NCBI GenBank assembly: GCA_012034765.1
Contig: JAAUOU010000027.1
Location: forward strand, 1 to 43,571
Length of the DNA stretch: 43,571 bases
Direction of reading: 5' to 3'
From: Pleurocapsaceae cyanobacterium CSU_1_1
Lineage (GTDB): Bacteria; Cyanobacteriota; Cyanobacteriia; Cyanobacteriales; Xenococcaceae
The position numbers and the translations under genes are program-made. Of this stretch, positions 29,057-37,698 are shown piece by piece. The notes beneath the pieces were generated by a model. The model saw only the letters and a list, made by a program, of their open reading frames with translations, ran no database searches and was not told where the DNA came from. Within the stretch, counting starts at the first letter, position 1, and every line of letters begins with the position of its first letter.

Positions 29057-30079
29057 ATGTCAGCTTTTTCTCAGTCAGAAAACACCAGTCAAGATTCTCT
29101 AGTACCAAGGTTAAAAATTGATTATCTGTTAGATTGTCAAGCAATTGAAAAAGATGATATTCAAGAAGTAATCAACGGTTTAAATAACGAGCAGAAATCT
29201 ATTCCTGCTCGTTATTTTTATGATCCTCAAGGTTCTCAGTTATTTGAAGATATTTGTCAGTTGCCTGAGTATTATCCGACTCGCACCGAAGTTAGCATTA
29301 TCAAGCAATATGCTTCAGAAATTGTCAATCAGACTCAAGCAATCGAATTAGTTGAACTAGGTAGCGGTAGCTCTACTAAAACACGGTACTTCTTTGATGC
29401 TTATCAAAAATCAAATATTCCTTTATACTATACCCCTGTTGATGTTAGTGACAGCATACTCAAAACCAGCGCTAACAAATTATTAGCTGATTATCCTCAG
29501 CTTAAAATCCAAGGAAAAGTAGCAACTTATCGCCAAGCATTACAACAACTACAAAACAATTTTTTAGGCAAAAGGATAATTATCTTTTTAGGTAGTAGCA
29601 TTGGTAATTTCAATTCGGAAAAATGCGATCGCTTTATCAATCAATTAAGAGCAGCTTTAAATTCTGAAGATTATTTTTTACTCGGTATCGATCTGCAAAA
29701 ACCTAGAAAAATATTAGAAGCAGCCTACAATGATGCTCAAGGAGTTACCGCAGCGTTTAATCTCAATATGTTGCAGCACCTCAATCATCGCTTTGCAGGG
29801 AACTTTAAACTAGATTTATTTAAACACGAGGCTATTTATAATCAAACCGAACATCAAATTGAGATGTATTTAATTAGCCAACAAGCACAGACTGTTACTT
29901 TGTCAAATTTAAATCTAACTATTGAACTAAAAAAAGAAGAAAGAATATTAACCGAAATTTCCCGCAAATTTGATTTAGAAAAGATGGAGCAATATTTAAG
30001 CGATCGCAATTTAAATTTAATTAAAACCTATACCGATACTCAACAGTGGTTTGGCTTATTACTCGTTCAATTATCATAA
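29057..30079 (+). CDS. egtD: L-histidine N-alpha-methyltransferase EgtD
   Basis: EgtD trimethylates histidine to hercynine, the first step of ergothioneine synthesis, using SAM. Family motifs visible are SIPARYFYDPQGSQLFEDI, YYPTRTEVSII, VELGSGSSTKTRYFFDAY (SAM loop), IIFLGSSIGNF and a terminal QWFGLLLV. ATG 29057 gives 340 aa. A TTG at 29033 would add eight residues. EgtB is not in this window. The gene ends 42 nt before the oppositely oriented initiator tRNA. Confidence 0.92.
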   Translation: MSAFSQSENTSQDSLVPRLKIDYLLDCQAIEKDDIQEVINGLNNEQKSIPARYFYDPQGSQLFEDICQLPEYYPTRTEVSIIKQYASEIVNQTQAIELVELGSGSSTKTRYFFDAYQKSNIPLYYTPVDVSDSILKTSANKLLADYPQLKIQGKVATYRQALQQLQNNFLGKRIIIFLGSSIGNFNSEKCDRFINQLRAALNSEDYFLLGIDLQKPRKILEAAYNDAQGVTAAFNLNMLQHLNHRFAGNFKLDLFKHEAIYNQTEHQIEMYLISQQAQTVTLSNLNLTIELKKEERILTEISRKFDLEKMEQYLSDRNLNLIKTYTDTQQWFGLLLVQLS

Positions 30080-30121
30080 ACATAGATTAATTAGCCTGTA
30101 AGGCTGAAGCTTAACCTGAAA

Positions 30122-30195
<74 letters not shown>

Positions 30196-30206
30196 TCGCT
30201 TTAGTA

Positions 30207-30236
30207 ACAATAGCACAGTTGGTTTAAGAAAAGCAA
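30207..30236 (-). promoter_or_regulatory. Probable promoter of initiator tRNA
   Basis: On the minus strand TTGCTT (30231-30236) and TATTGT (30207-30212) form -35 and -10 boxes with an 18-nt spacer, about 12 nt before the mature tRNA 5' end. This is inferred from consensus. Confidence 0.45.
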
Positions 30237-30243
30237 TTAACAT

Positions 30244-31302
30244 TTATTTGGCTTGATTGGGCATAAACTGGGTATAAACAGCGGACAATAGGCTGGCTGC
30301 GCCATACCTAACTACATCGCTACAGGGTAATCCTGTTAATTCCCTAGTAGATTTAATCACGGCTTCTGCTTTGGTGTTGTCCATGCCAAGGGTATTAAGA
30401 GCGATCGCTTTAACTTCAACTGTGCCTAAAGTCCCCCCTACACTAGCCACAGTTTCATAAAGTTGAATCACTTCTGGTAGAGGAGGAATAAGAACATCGG
30501 GTAAATCGCGGATATGTTTTGCTCCTGCACGATGTACTAAAACCAAGGCAGTGGGTTGACTACCACGAATTAAAGGTAAAGTAGCAGTAGAGCCTGGATG
30601 TAATAATGAACCCTGACCTTCAATTATGACCAAATCTTGCTCTTTACCCTGCTCTAAGACCGTTTTTTCCACTGCTCCTGCGGCAAAGTCAACCCTGACG
30701 GCATCCAAGGCGATTCCCTGACCTGCGATCGCGATTCCTGCTTGTCCTGTGGCGATAAACTGAGCTTTAATTCCCTGATTTATTGCTGCGCGGTGAAGTT
30801 CAAGACTAGTGGACATTTTACCGATTGCCATATCTGTCCCCACTGTTAAAACTCTTTGAGCATTAAGCGATCGCGCCTTACCCGTAGCAATTGTTAACCC
30901 AGTTGGCTCTTGTCGTATATCCCAAATCTCTTGTCCAGGCTGCAAATTAGAAAACTGTTGATTAAGAGGGGTATGTAAACCATTGACAATAGAAAGACCA
31001 GCTTTTACGGCGATCGCTATTTCTGTCAACAAATCAGGAGGTAATTGACCACCAGAAGGAGCAATCCCAATGAGCAGAATATCTGGTTGTTTGCTCAAGG
31101 CCGCTTGAACATTTTTAACAATTGGAACATTTCGCTCAATTTTAGTTAACCCCACTAAAGATTCTCCCTCCGCTTCAGCATCAATGACCGCGACTATCTT
31201 AGTTTGACCATAGCGGAGAAAAGCTAATCCAGTTTTCCCGTGATTACCTTTAATTCCACCTTGAAGCAAAATTGCGACTCGACTACTAGCTGTTAACTGC
31301 AC
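30244..31302 (-). CDS. DUF1611 family protein (DgcN-like, P-loop)
   Basis: A 352-aa protein of the DUF1611 family. An N-terminal Rossmann-like domain (VAILLQGGIKGNHGKTGLAF) is followed by a P-loop-like region (VGTDMAIGKMSTSLELHRAA) and an acidic EGQGSLLHPGS motif. The family pairs with dipeptide epimerases, and related proteins have been described as D-glutamate N-acetyltransferases (DgcN). That role is only inferred here. It starts at GTG 31302, inside the last codons of the upstream epimerase (10-nt overlap), so the two are translationally coupled. Confidence 0.85.
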   Translation of the reverse strand: MQLTASSRVAILLQGGIKGNHGKTGLAFLRYGQTKIVAVIDAEAEGESLVGLTKIERNVPIVKNVQAALSKQPDILLIGIAPSGGQLPPDLLTEIAIAVKAGLSIVNGLHTPLNQQFSNLQPGQEIWDIRQEPTGLTIATGKARSLNAQRVLTVGTDMAIGKMSTSLELHRAAINQGIKAQFIATGQAGIAIAGQGIALDAVRVDFAAGAVEKTVLEQGKEQDLVIIEGQGSLLHPGSTATLPLIRGSQPTALVLVHRAGAKHIRDLPDVLIPPLPEVIQLYETVASVGGTLGTVEVKAIALNTLGMDNTKAEAVIKSTRELTGLPCSDVVRYGAASLLSAVYTQFMPNQAK

Positions 31303-32335
31303 CTTGTTACTCCTAATCCTGGTTGATGATTGGGTAATAAACGTCCTGCTGCTATTGTTGCACCATGAAAAGGATCGTCTGTTAGGTTGAGATGACTATC
31401 AAGGTCTAAATAATCGGCATAAGGAGAGAGATGAGCCATTGCTGTATTAGCAAGGCTGCTGTCGGAGTAACAGCCAAACATAATTTTTAAACCGCAGGCT
31501 TGAGCCACTTGAATTGCCCGCATTGCTTCAGTTAACCCTCCCGTTTTCATGATTTTGAGATTAACTCCCGCCACTGACTTGGCTAATCGAGGAATATCGG
31601 CACTGGTAAAACAGCTTTCATCCACAAAAATCGGTAACGGTGATGTTTGGGATAAGGCTGACAACTGATGATCTAAAACGATGGGTAAAGGTTGTTCAAT
31701 ATATTCTACTCCCTGCTGTTCTAACCATTGAGACATATAGACAGCATCGGCAAAACTCCAGCCACCATTAGCATCTACAGTAATTCTACTTTGGGGTGCT
31801 GCTTGACGAACTGCTTTAACCATCAACTGATCTGCTTCAATTCCGTCTGGATTACCCAGCTTAAGTTTCAGCATTTTAAAATCTAGAGTAGCCTGCCAGT
31901 TTTTAAGTCGAGCAATGGCTTGTTCTGGCTTGTTAATACCAATGGTGACAGATATTGGCACAATACGATCGCAATCTAAACCCCAAATTTGCCACAGGGG
32001 TAAACCAGCTTTTTTCCCCAGCCAATCATAGAGAGCCATATCCACGGCTGCTTGAATGGCAGAAGAAACTTTAAGCTCGATTAATTTAGCCTTTATTTGC
32101 TGGCGCTGTAGGGGGTGAAACTGCTCTAGATGAGAACTGATCTGGGCTAATTCTGACAGTAGGCTGGCAGCTTTTGGTCGATTGCGATCGATTGAAAAGG
32201 AGATGCTTCTCCCCAACCCTCAATACTTTCTTGCTCAATACGTAGCCACAAATTAGTACTTTTTACCTCAGTACCCCGACTGATGCGTAAAGCAAATTTT
32301 TTGTGAACAGTAAAAGTCTCAACCGTTAATTGCAT
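31293..32335 (-). pseudogene. Dipeptide epimerase (enolase superfamily), frameshifted
   Basis: A muconate-lactonizing-type enzyme that epimerises L-Ala-D/L-Glu or similar dipeptides in peptidoglycan recycling. ATG 32335 begins MQLTVETFTVHKKFALRISR and reads to GWGEASPF. There a four-A run on the plus strand (32195-32198) breaks the frame. Adding one base restores FSIDRNRPKAASLLSEL and the rest. Catalytic Lys in KMLKLKLG, metal ligands in TVDANGGWSF, YIEQPLP and VDESCF, and Lys in NLKIMKTGG are all present. The restored length is about 347 aa. It overlaps the DUF1611 gene. Confidence 0.85.
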
Positions 32336-32598
32336 GGGTAAGGACAAGTAGTGGTTAGTTTTTAAGACGGTTCAAGTCTTGAAGACAGTCTCTAAAATCT
32401 TGCGGAAATTAGAAATGCATCTGACTATTAGAAAAGTATAAGAGCGTTGATCGTGTTTAGTTATTTAAAATAGCAAATTTGTTATTTTGGCTATTCAAGG
32501 TGCAACTTATCTAAAACCAGCAACGTCTAAAAAACTATTAGTACTAAACCCGAATTATAGTTATCCGCATTACTGTTTACTGTCAATTATCTATATTT

Positions 32599-33015
32599 AT
32601 GACCTTAGTTCTGTCCCACTCAAACTTTTGGTTGAGACTAATCATAGCTACTATACTTAATGTGGCTATATTGGCTGCGCCTGAGATTTCTCAAGCGCAA
32701 ATTTCCCCATCAGGAGCAATTACCCTAAAATCAGATGTGCAGGAATCTAATTCTCAAACAGGTGTGATTACTGCTAGGGGGAACGTCCAAATCAACTATC
32801 CTGCTCGACAAATCCAAGCAACTGCAACTCAGGCTCAATATTACAGTCGTGAACGTCGCCTGATTCTGACAGGAAATGTTTATGTACTTCAAGCAGGAAA
32901 CAGCCTGCGGGCGGAAGAAATGACCTATCTAGTTGATGAAGGACGTTTTATTGCCAAACCCCAAAGCGATCGCCAAGTGGAATCTACCTATATGATCACT
33001 GCACCCGAAAAATAA
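32599..33015 (+). CDS. lptA: LptA/OstA-like LPS transport protein
   Basis: A 138-aa exported protein with a signal peptide (LRLIIATILNVAILAAPEIS, cleavage near QAQ-IS). A beta-jellyroll OstA repeat follows: GVITARGNVQINYPARQIQA, LILTGNVYVLQAGNSLRAEE. It is the periplasmic bridge that carries LPS from the inner to the outer membrane. It lies directly upstream of lptB. The LptF/G permease and LptC are not in this window. Confidence 0.85.
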   Translation: MTLVLSHSNFWLRLIIATILNVAILAAPEISQAQISPSGAITLKSDVQESNSQTGVITARGNVQINYPARQIQATATQAQYYSRERRLILTGNVYVLQAGNSLRAEEMTYLVDEGRFIAKPQSDRQVESTYMITAPEK

Positions 33016-33017
33016 TC

Positions 33018-33050
33018 ATTGTTCCTTGCTCATTGCTCATTGCTCATTGA
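33018..33050. repeat. Heptamer STRR-type repeat between lptA and lptB
   Basis: About four TTGCTCA/TTGTTCC-like units fill the 39-nt gap. They keep the lptB frame open upstream, which produces a false longer start. Confidence 0.75.
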
Positions 33051-33054
33051 AATT

Positions 33055-33783
33055 GTGGCTTTAATTTTAGAAAATATTCATAAATCCTACGGCAAAAGAA
33101 AAATTGTTAATCGGGTAAATCTTCAGGTTTCACCAGGGGAAATTGTCGGATTACTAGGTCCTAATGGTGCGGGAAAAACCACGACGTTTTATATCGCCAC
33201 AGGTTTAGTTAAGCCTAATGAAGGAACAGTCAAATTAAATGAGCGGAATATAACTTCTCTGGCACTGCATCAGCGAGCGCGTTTGGGAATGGGTTATTTA
33301 ACTCAACAGCCAAGTATTTTTCGCAATCTTAGCGTTCAGGATAATATTCTGTTGGTTTTAGAGCAGACAGGAATACCCCGCCCAGCACGTCCAGTTAGGC
33401 TACAGCAGTTGCTCAGAGAGTTTCGCTTAGAAAGAGTAGCAAATACCCTGGGAGCGCTCATTTCAGGGGGAGAAAGGAGACGTACAGAGCTAGCTAGAGC
33501 CTTGGCAGCAGGGTTAAATGGCCCAAAATATTTATTGTTAGATGAACCCTTCGCGGGAGTCGATCCCATCGCCGTGGCAGAAATGCAGGATATTATTGCT
33601 CAATTGCGCGATCGCCAAATAGGAATTTTAATTACTGACCATAACTTTCGCGAAACTCTAGCCATTACTGACCGTGCTTATGTCATGCGCGATGGAGAAA
33701 TTCTTGCCAATGGAACGGCAGATGAACTATATAGCAATTCTTTGGTTAAGCAATATTATTTGGGGGACAATTTTCAAAAGTAG
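33055..33783 (+). CDS. lptB: LPS export ABC transporter ATP-binding protein LptB
   Basis: The ATPase that drives LPS extraction by LptB2FG. The start is GTG 33055 (MALILENIHKSYGKRKIV), because codons from 33019 to 33054 come from the repeat. The 242 aa contain Walker A GPNGAGKTT (residues 35-43), a Q loop in YLTQQPSIF, signature ISGGERRRTELARAL, Walker B LLLDEPFAG and the switch His in ITDHNF. It is likely co-transcribed with lptA. Confidence 0.93.
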   Translation: MALILENIHKSYGKRKIVNRVNLQVSPGEIVGLLGPNGAGKTTTFYIATGLVKPNEGTVKLNERNITSLALHQRARLGMGYLTQQPSIFRNLSVQDNILLVLEQTGIPRPARPVRLQQLLREFRLERVANTLGALISGGERRRTELARALAAGLNGPKYLLLDEPFAGVDPIAVAEMQDIIAQLRDRQIGILITDHNFRETLAITDRAYVMRDGEILANGTADELYSNSLVKQYYLGDNFQK

Positions 33784-33865
33784 TCAACAGCTTTTAACAA
33801 TGAACAATTACCTCTCCTTGAAAGAAGAAGATCGTAGCTTAAGACTTATAGCTTACAGCTTTATT

Positions 33866-35227
33866 CTATTTAACCTTAGTCGCTTTGTTTGCGCCTCTTT
33901 CTAATTCCCGCATCTTTTTACCACGCCAAATTAATTTAACAGGAGTGCCTGTAAACCCTAGCTGATCGCGAAACTGGCGATCTATATAACGGCGATAGTT
34001 ATCATTAAAGCGTTTAGGTTCGTTCACAAATAAGGCAATAGTCGGCGGTTGCGCGCTTACTTGAGTACCATAGTAAATTCGGCCCTGTTTTCCTTGGCGG
34101 TTAGTGGGGGGAGAGTGCCAGCCTACAGCTTCTTCTAAAACTTCATTGATTACGGAAGTACTGACTCGACGACGATGGGATTCGGCAGCCACATCCACCA
34201 GATCGAGGATTTTATTCACTCGTTGTCCTGTCATGGCGCTGACAAAAATCATTTCCGCCCATTCCATAAAATAGAGACGAGACAAGATTTCCTTTTTATA
34301 TTGATTGATTGTGCCAGTCTCTTTTTCTATCGCATCCCATTTGTTAATGATCAGAATAACCGCTCGACCTTCATCAATAATGCGTCCTGCTAATTTTAGA
34401 TCCTGTTCCGTAACGCCATCGAGGACATCAATTACAAACAGCACCACATCTGAACGACGAATCGCTTTAAAAGCACGGTTGATGCTAAAGAATTCGGCAC
34501 CATAGTCAACGTTTTTCTTCCGCCGAATACCTGCGGTGTCAATGAGACGATAAGTTTGTTCTCCCCGCTGGACAATCATATCGATCGCATCACGAGTAGT
34601 ACCCGAAACAGGACTGACGATCGAGCGTTCTTCCCCTGTCAAAGCATTGAGTAAGCTAGATTTACCGACGTTAGGACGACCAATAATTGCCACCTTGATC
34701 TCGTTGTCTTCCACTAACTGATCCGTAGATGGCAAATGAGTCACTAGTTCATCCAACAGTTCCCCTGTACCACTACCGTGAATGGCAGAGATGGGATAAG
34801 GTTCTCCTAGTCCTAACTCCCAAAATTCCGCAGCTTGGGCTAAACCTTGTTCAACGGACTCGCACTTATTGACAGCTAGTAAAACGGGGACAGATTGACG
34901 ACGTAACCATTCGGCAATTTCGCGATCGCCATCCATTAAGCCAAATTGACCATCCACCACAAAAATCGCAGCAACAGCCTCTACTAAGGCAGCCATCGCT
35001 TGCTGACGAATCATGGGCAGAAACTCAGTATCATCATCAAAGACGAGTCCGCCCGTATCGACTATTTGAAAATCGCGATCCCGCCAGAATGAAGGACGGT
35101 AAGTGCGATCGCGGGTAATTCCTGGTTCATCATGAACGATCGCCTGCTGATCTCCAGCCAAACGATTGACAAAGGTAGATTTCCCCACATTGGGTCTACC
35201 AATAACAGCAACAATAGGTAATTTCAT
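33866..35227 (-). CDS. der: Ribosome biogenesis GTPase Der (EngA)
   Basis: Essential tandem-GTPase needed for 50S subunit maturation. The 453-aa protein has two G domains, each with P-loop [16 protein letters not shown] switch and NKC/NKW specificity motifs, and a C-terminal KH-like domain ([32 protein letters not shown]). It ends in a basic tail. ATG 35227. It converges with lptB, 82 nt away. Confidence 0.97.
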   Translation of the reverse strand: MKLPIVAVIGRPNVGKSTFVNRLAGDQQAIVHDEPGITRDRTYRPSFWRDRDFQIVDTGGLVFDDDTEFLPMIRQQAMAALVEAVAAIFVVDGQFGLMDGDREIAEWLRRQSVPVLLAVNKCESVEQGLAQAAEFWELGLGEPYPISAIHGSGTGELLDELVTHLPSTDQLVEDNEIKVAIIGRPNVGKSSLLNALTGEERSIVSPVSGTTRDAIDMIVQRGEQTYRLIDTAGIRRKKNVDYGAEFFSINRAFKAIRRSDVVLFVIDVLDGVTEQDLKLAGRIIDEGRAVILIINKWDAIEKETGTINQYKKEILSRLYFMEWAEMIFVSAMTGQRVNKILDLVDVAAESHRRRVSTSVINEVLEEAVGWHSPPTNRQGKQGRIYYGTQVSAQPPTIALFVNEPKRFNDNYRRYIDRQFRDQLGFTGTPVKLIWRGKKMRELERGANKATKVK

Positions 35228-35494
35228 ATTCTGTTAAGACGCTACACATTACGCCTGTAAATTTGATTCAAAATGAAGCGATTAACGATTAGTTTGCTGC
35301 AACAGCAAGTTAATACTTGTCTAATAATAATTGATTTCTGGTTTAAACTACAATTAGGTCTTCTCTAAATTAAAACTATTTGCTTAAGTTTGTAACTTCC
35401 GATCTAAATACCTCAAGTGCGATCGCAATTTCAGTAGCCTATTACGGCGATCGCTATTTTCAACCGATATTTTAGCTAAGTAGTGTTTATACTT

Positions 35495-35512
35495 TTGACT
35501 TGTGAAAGTCAA
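35495..35512. terminator. Possible hairpin after the TetR gene
   Basis: TTGACTT-GTGA-AAGTCAA is a perfect 7-bp inverted repeat just beyond the TetR stop codon. No clear U-run follows on the minus strand, so termination is only possible, not shown. Confidence 0.3.
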
Positions 35513-35518
35513 CCCTGG

Positions 35519-36136
35519 TTAAGGCTTGGTAATTAAATCAATCACAGTATTAACCAGGCGATCGCTTTCTAGGGGAATAATATCTTTGGCGTGCATCATC
35601 TCTTGCAAGATGATGAAGTAAACTAATGAGCCGATCATCACTCTAACTGTGGCTTCTGGATCTTCTAACTTGAGTTGCGGGTGAGATTGAAAATAGTGAG
35701 TCAAAATTTCGATTGCTGGTTTAGCCATATTATTGACATAAGCTTTAGCTAATTCAGGAAAACGACCCGATTCGCCGATCACAATCCGCATAAAATCACA
35801 GAACGCGCGATCGTTTTGGGCAGTCTCGATCATTTTAGTCGCCATCGCTGATAAGACTTTTTGAGGTTCTTGTTCTAAGGATTGAGGTCGATCTAAACTC
35901 AATACTGTCTGAAATTTATCTTTGACTAAATCTTGCATCAATGCATTAAACAGGCTTTCTTTATCGCCAAAATGGCTATAAACCGTTGCTTTGGAAACCT
36001 CTGCAACTTTGGCTATTTTATCCATGCTGGTTCCTGCATAGCCATGTTTAAGAAATTCTTTCATAGCACCTGCTAAAATTGCTGCGCTTTTCTCTGCTGA
36101 TTTGGAACGTTCTAAATTATGGTTGGCTTTGCTCAT
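35519..36136 (-). CDS. TetR/AcrR family transcriptional regulator
   Basis: A 205-aa repressor. The N-terminal HTH is clear (AAILAGAMKEFLKHGYAGTS, DKIAKVAEVSKATVYSHFGD), followed by an all-helical ligand domain. It is divergent from the devB-devC exporter genes, and the shared 291-nt gap holds palindromes that fit TetR operators. It is therefore probably a local repressor of the exporter and of itself. The inducer is unknown. TetR genes next to efflux sets are common in cyanobacteria. Confidence 0.92.
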   Translation of the reverse strand: MSKANHNLERSKSAEKSAAILAGAMKEFLKHGYAGTSMDKIAKVAEVSKATVYSHFGDKESLFNALMQDLVKDKFQTVLSLDRPQSLEQEPQKVLSAMATKMIETAQNDRAFCDFMRIVIGESGRFPELAKAYVNNMAKPAIEILTHYFQSHPQLKLEDPEATVRVMIGSLVYFIILQEMMHAKDIIPLESDRLVNTVIDLITKP

Positions 36137-36186
36137 TTTTATGTTTAATTGTTCCTTTTTATTTTAGGCTGATTTGAGCTTGCCAA

Positions 36187-36201
36187 ACTAATCGGTTTAG
36201 T
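36187..36201. promoter_or_regulatory. Candidate TetR operator 1
   Basis: ACTAATCGGTTTAGT is a 7-1-7 inverted repeat with one mismatch, 51 nt upstream of the TetR start. It matches operator 2 near devB in 14 of 15 positions. Confidence 0.6.
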
Positions 36202-36364
36202 TTCCTAAATATTGAGAACTGAGAGGGTTTTCAATTACTTTGCCATTCTTTTTTTCTAATTAGTGCGATCGCTTTCAAACTTCTCTAAGTATGTTTAAAA
36301 ATTAAACACAAAATCTTCTTAAAGCGACGTTTTAAAACTTTACTGGAAGATTGCCAATACTTCG

Positions 36365-36407
36365 GTTTAGTTTTATCATTAAACTAAACTAAACTAAACG
36401 GTTTAGT
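36365..36407. promoter_or_regulatory. Candidate TetR operator region before devB
   Basis: The perfect 7-1-7 palindrome ACTAAACGGTTTAGT lies at 36393-36407, 21 nt before the devB ATG. Just upstream GTTTAGTTT (36365-36373) and AAACTAAAC (36381-36389) form a second 9-bp inverted repeat with a 7-nt spacer. The half-site GTTTAGT is thus repeated several times, which suggests cooperative repressor binding. Confidence 0.6.
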
Positions 36408-36427
36408 CATAAGCTAACCTGGTAGCC

Positions 36428-37617
36428 ATGAACTATATTACAGAAAAGCAAACTAAATCTTCAAAACCCCCGTTCAAAATCCTACCTGCAATAATTATTG
36501 GCTTGGCTTTAATTGTTGGTGGCGCAACTGTATATAAATTTCGTCAAGCCTCGGTTTCACAACCCGAACCAGTTACCCAAACAATGCCAGCCATAAAAAC
36601 TGTGACAGCATTGGGCAGATTAGAACCCAGTGGAGAAATCATTGAGATTTCTGCTTCCTCCGCATCAGAGGGAAATCGGCTTGAAGAATTGCTAGTCCAA
36701 CGGGGAGATCGGATTAAAACAGGTGATGTCATTGCAGTATTAGATAGTCGCGATCGCTGCAAGCAGCTTTAAATCAGTCACAGTCACAGGTAAGAGTAGC
36801 TGAGGCAAATTTAGCCTTAGTTAAGGCAGGGGCAAAAACAGGAGAAATCCAGGCACAACAGGCAGCGATCGCTCGTATCGAAGCCGAACGTAGTAACGAT
36901 ATTATGGCGCAGACGGCGATGGTAGAACGAATGCAAGCGGAATTAAATAATGCCCAAGTAGAATATCAACGCTATCAAACCCTGTATCAAGATGGGGCAA
37001 TTTCTGCCTCAGAAAAAGATAGTAAATATTTAGCTTTAGCCACTGCCAAAGAACAGGTAGAGGAAGCCCAAGCAAACCTAAATCGTATTAAATCAGGACA
37101 ACAAGAACAACTTGCCGAAGCCAAAGCAACATTAGATAAGATTACTGAAATACGTCCAGTCGATATAGCAGTAGTTGAAGCGGAAGTAAGAGAGGCAGAA
37201 GCAGCTTATCATACCGCCCAAGCGGAATTAGATCGGGCATATATTAAATCTCCCCAAGCAGGAACAGTAATTAAAATTATGACTCGCCCTGGAGAGGTAG
37301 TGGCTAGTGATGAGGGAATAGTCAGAATTGGGCAAACCAATCAAATGTATGCTGTCGCCGAAGTCTATGAAAGCGATATTGGCAAAGTCAAACAAGGACA
37401 GAAAGTTAGTATTACTAGTAGTGCTTTGTCTCAAAAGCTAACAGGCACAGTAGATAGCATTGGTTTGGAAGTCGAACGACAAGAAGTAGTTAATACCGAT
37501 CCGACAGCCAATATTGATGCCAAAGTTGTCGAGGTGAAAGTCAAGTTAGATTCTGAGTCTAGTAAGAAGGTAGCAGGATTAACTAATTTGTTGGTGGATG
37601 TCAGGATTGATTTGTAG
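36428..37617 (+). pseudogene. devB: HlyD/DevB-family membrane fusion protein, frameshifted
   Basis: The periplasmic adaptor of a DevBCA-type exporter. The start has one membrane anchor (ILPAIIIGLALIVGGATVY), then TVTALGRLEPSGEIIEISAS, the first lipoyl half, a long coiled coil (about residues 115-245) and the second lipoyl and beta-barrel part (AYIKSPQAGTVIKI is reached as DRAYIKSPQAGTVIK). At 36757, just after a HIP1 octamer, one base is missing. Restoring it converts DSRDRCKQL-stop into DSRDRLQAALNQSQ and keeps the frame open to 37615. Without repair the protein ends at residue 114. The stop codon lies in a dispersed hairpin repeat. Confidence 0.85.
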
Positions 37618-37664
37618 GGGCGTTTCGCCCTAAAGGATTAGCTTCGCGTCCGAAACGCCCTTAC
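37614..37664. repeat. Palindromic GGGCGTTTCG hairpin repeat
   Basis: GTAGGGGCGTTTCG (37614-37627) is complementary, with one mismatch, to CGAAACGCCCTTAC (37651-37664), separated by 23 nt. The devB stop codon TAG (37615-37617) is inside the left arm. A shorter related GGGGCG...CGCCCC hairpin lies at 43523-43544. Confidence 0.75.
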
Positions 37665-37698
37665 CTAAAACCATAGTTACACAAATTATTAATTGACT

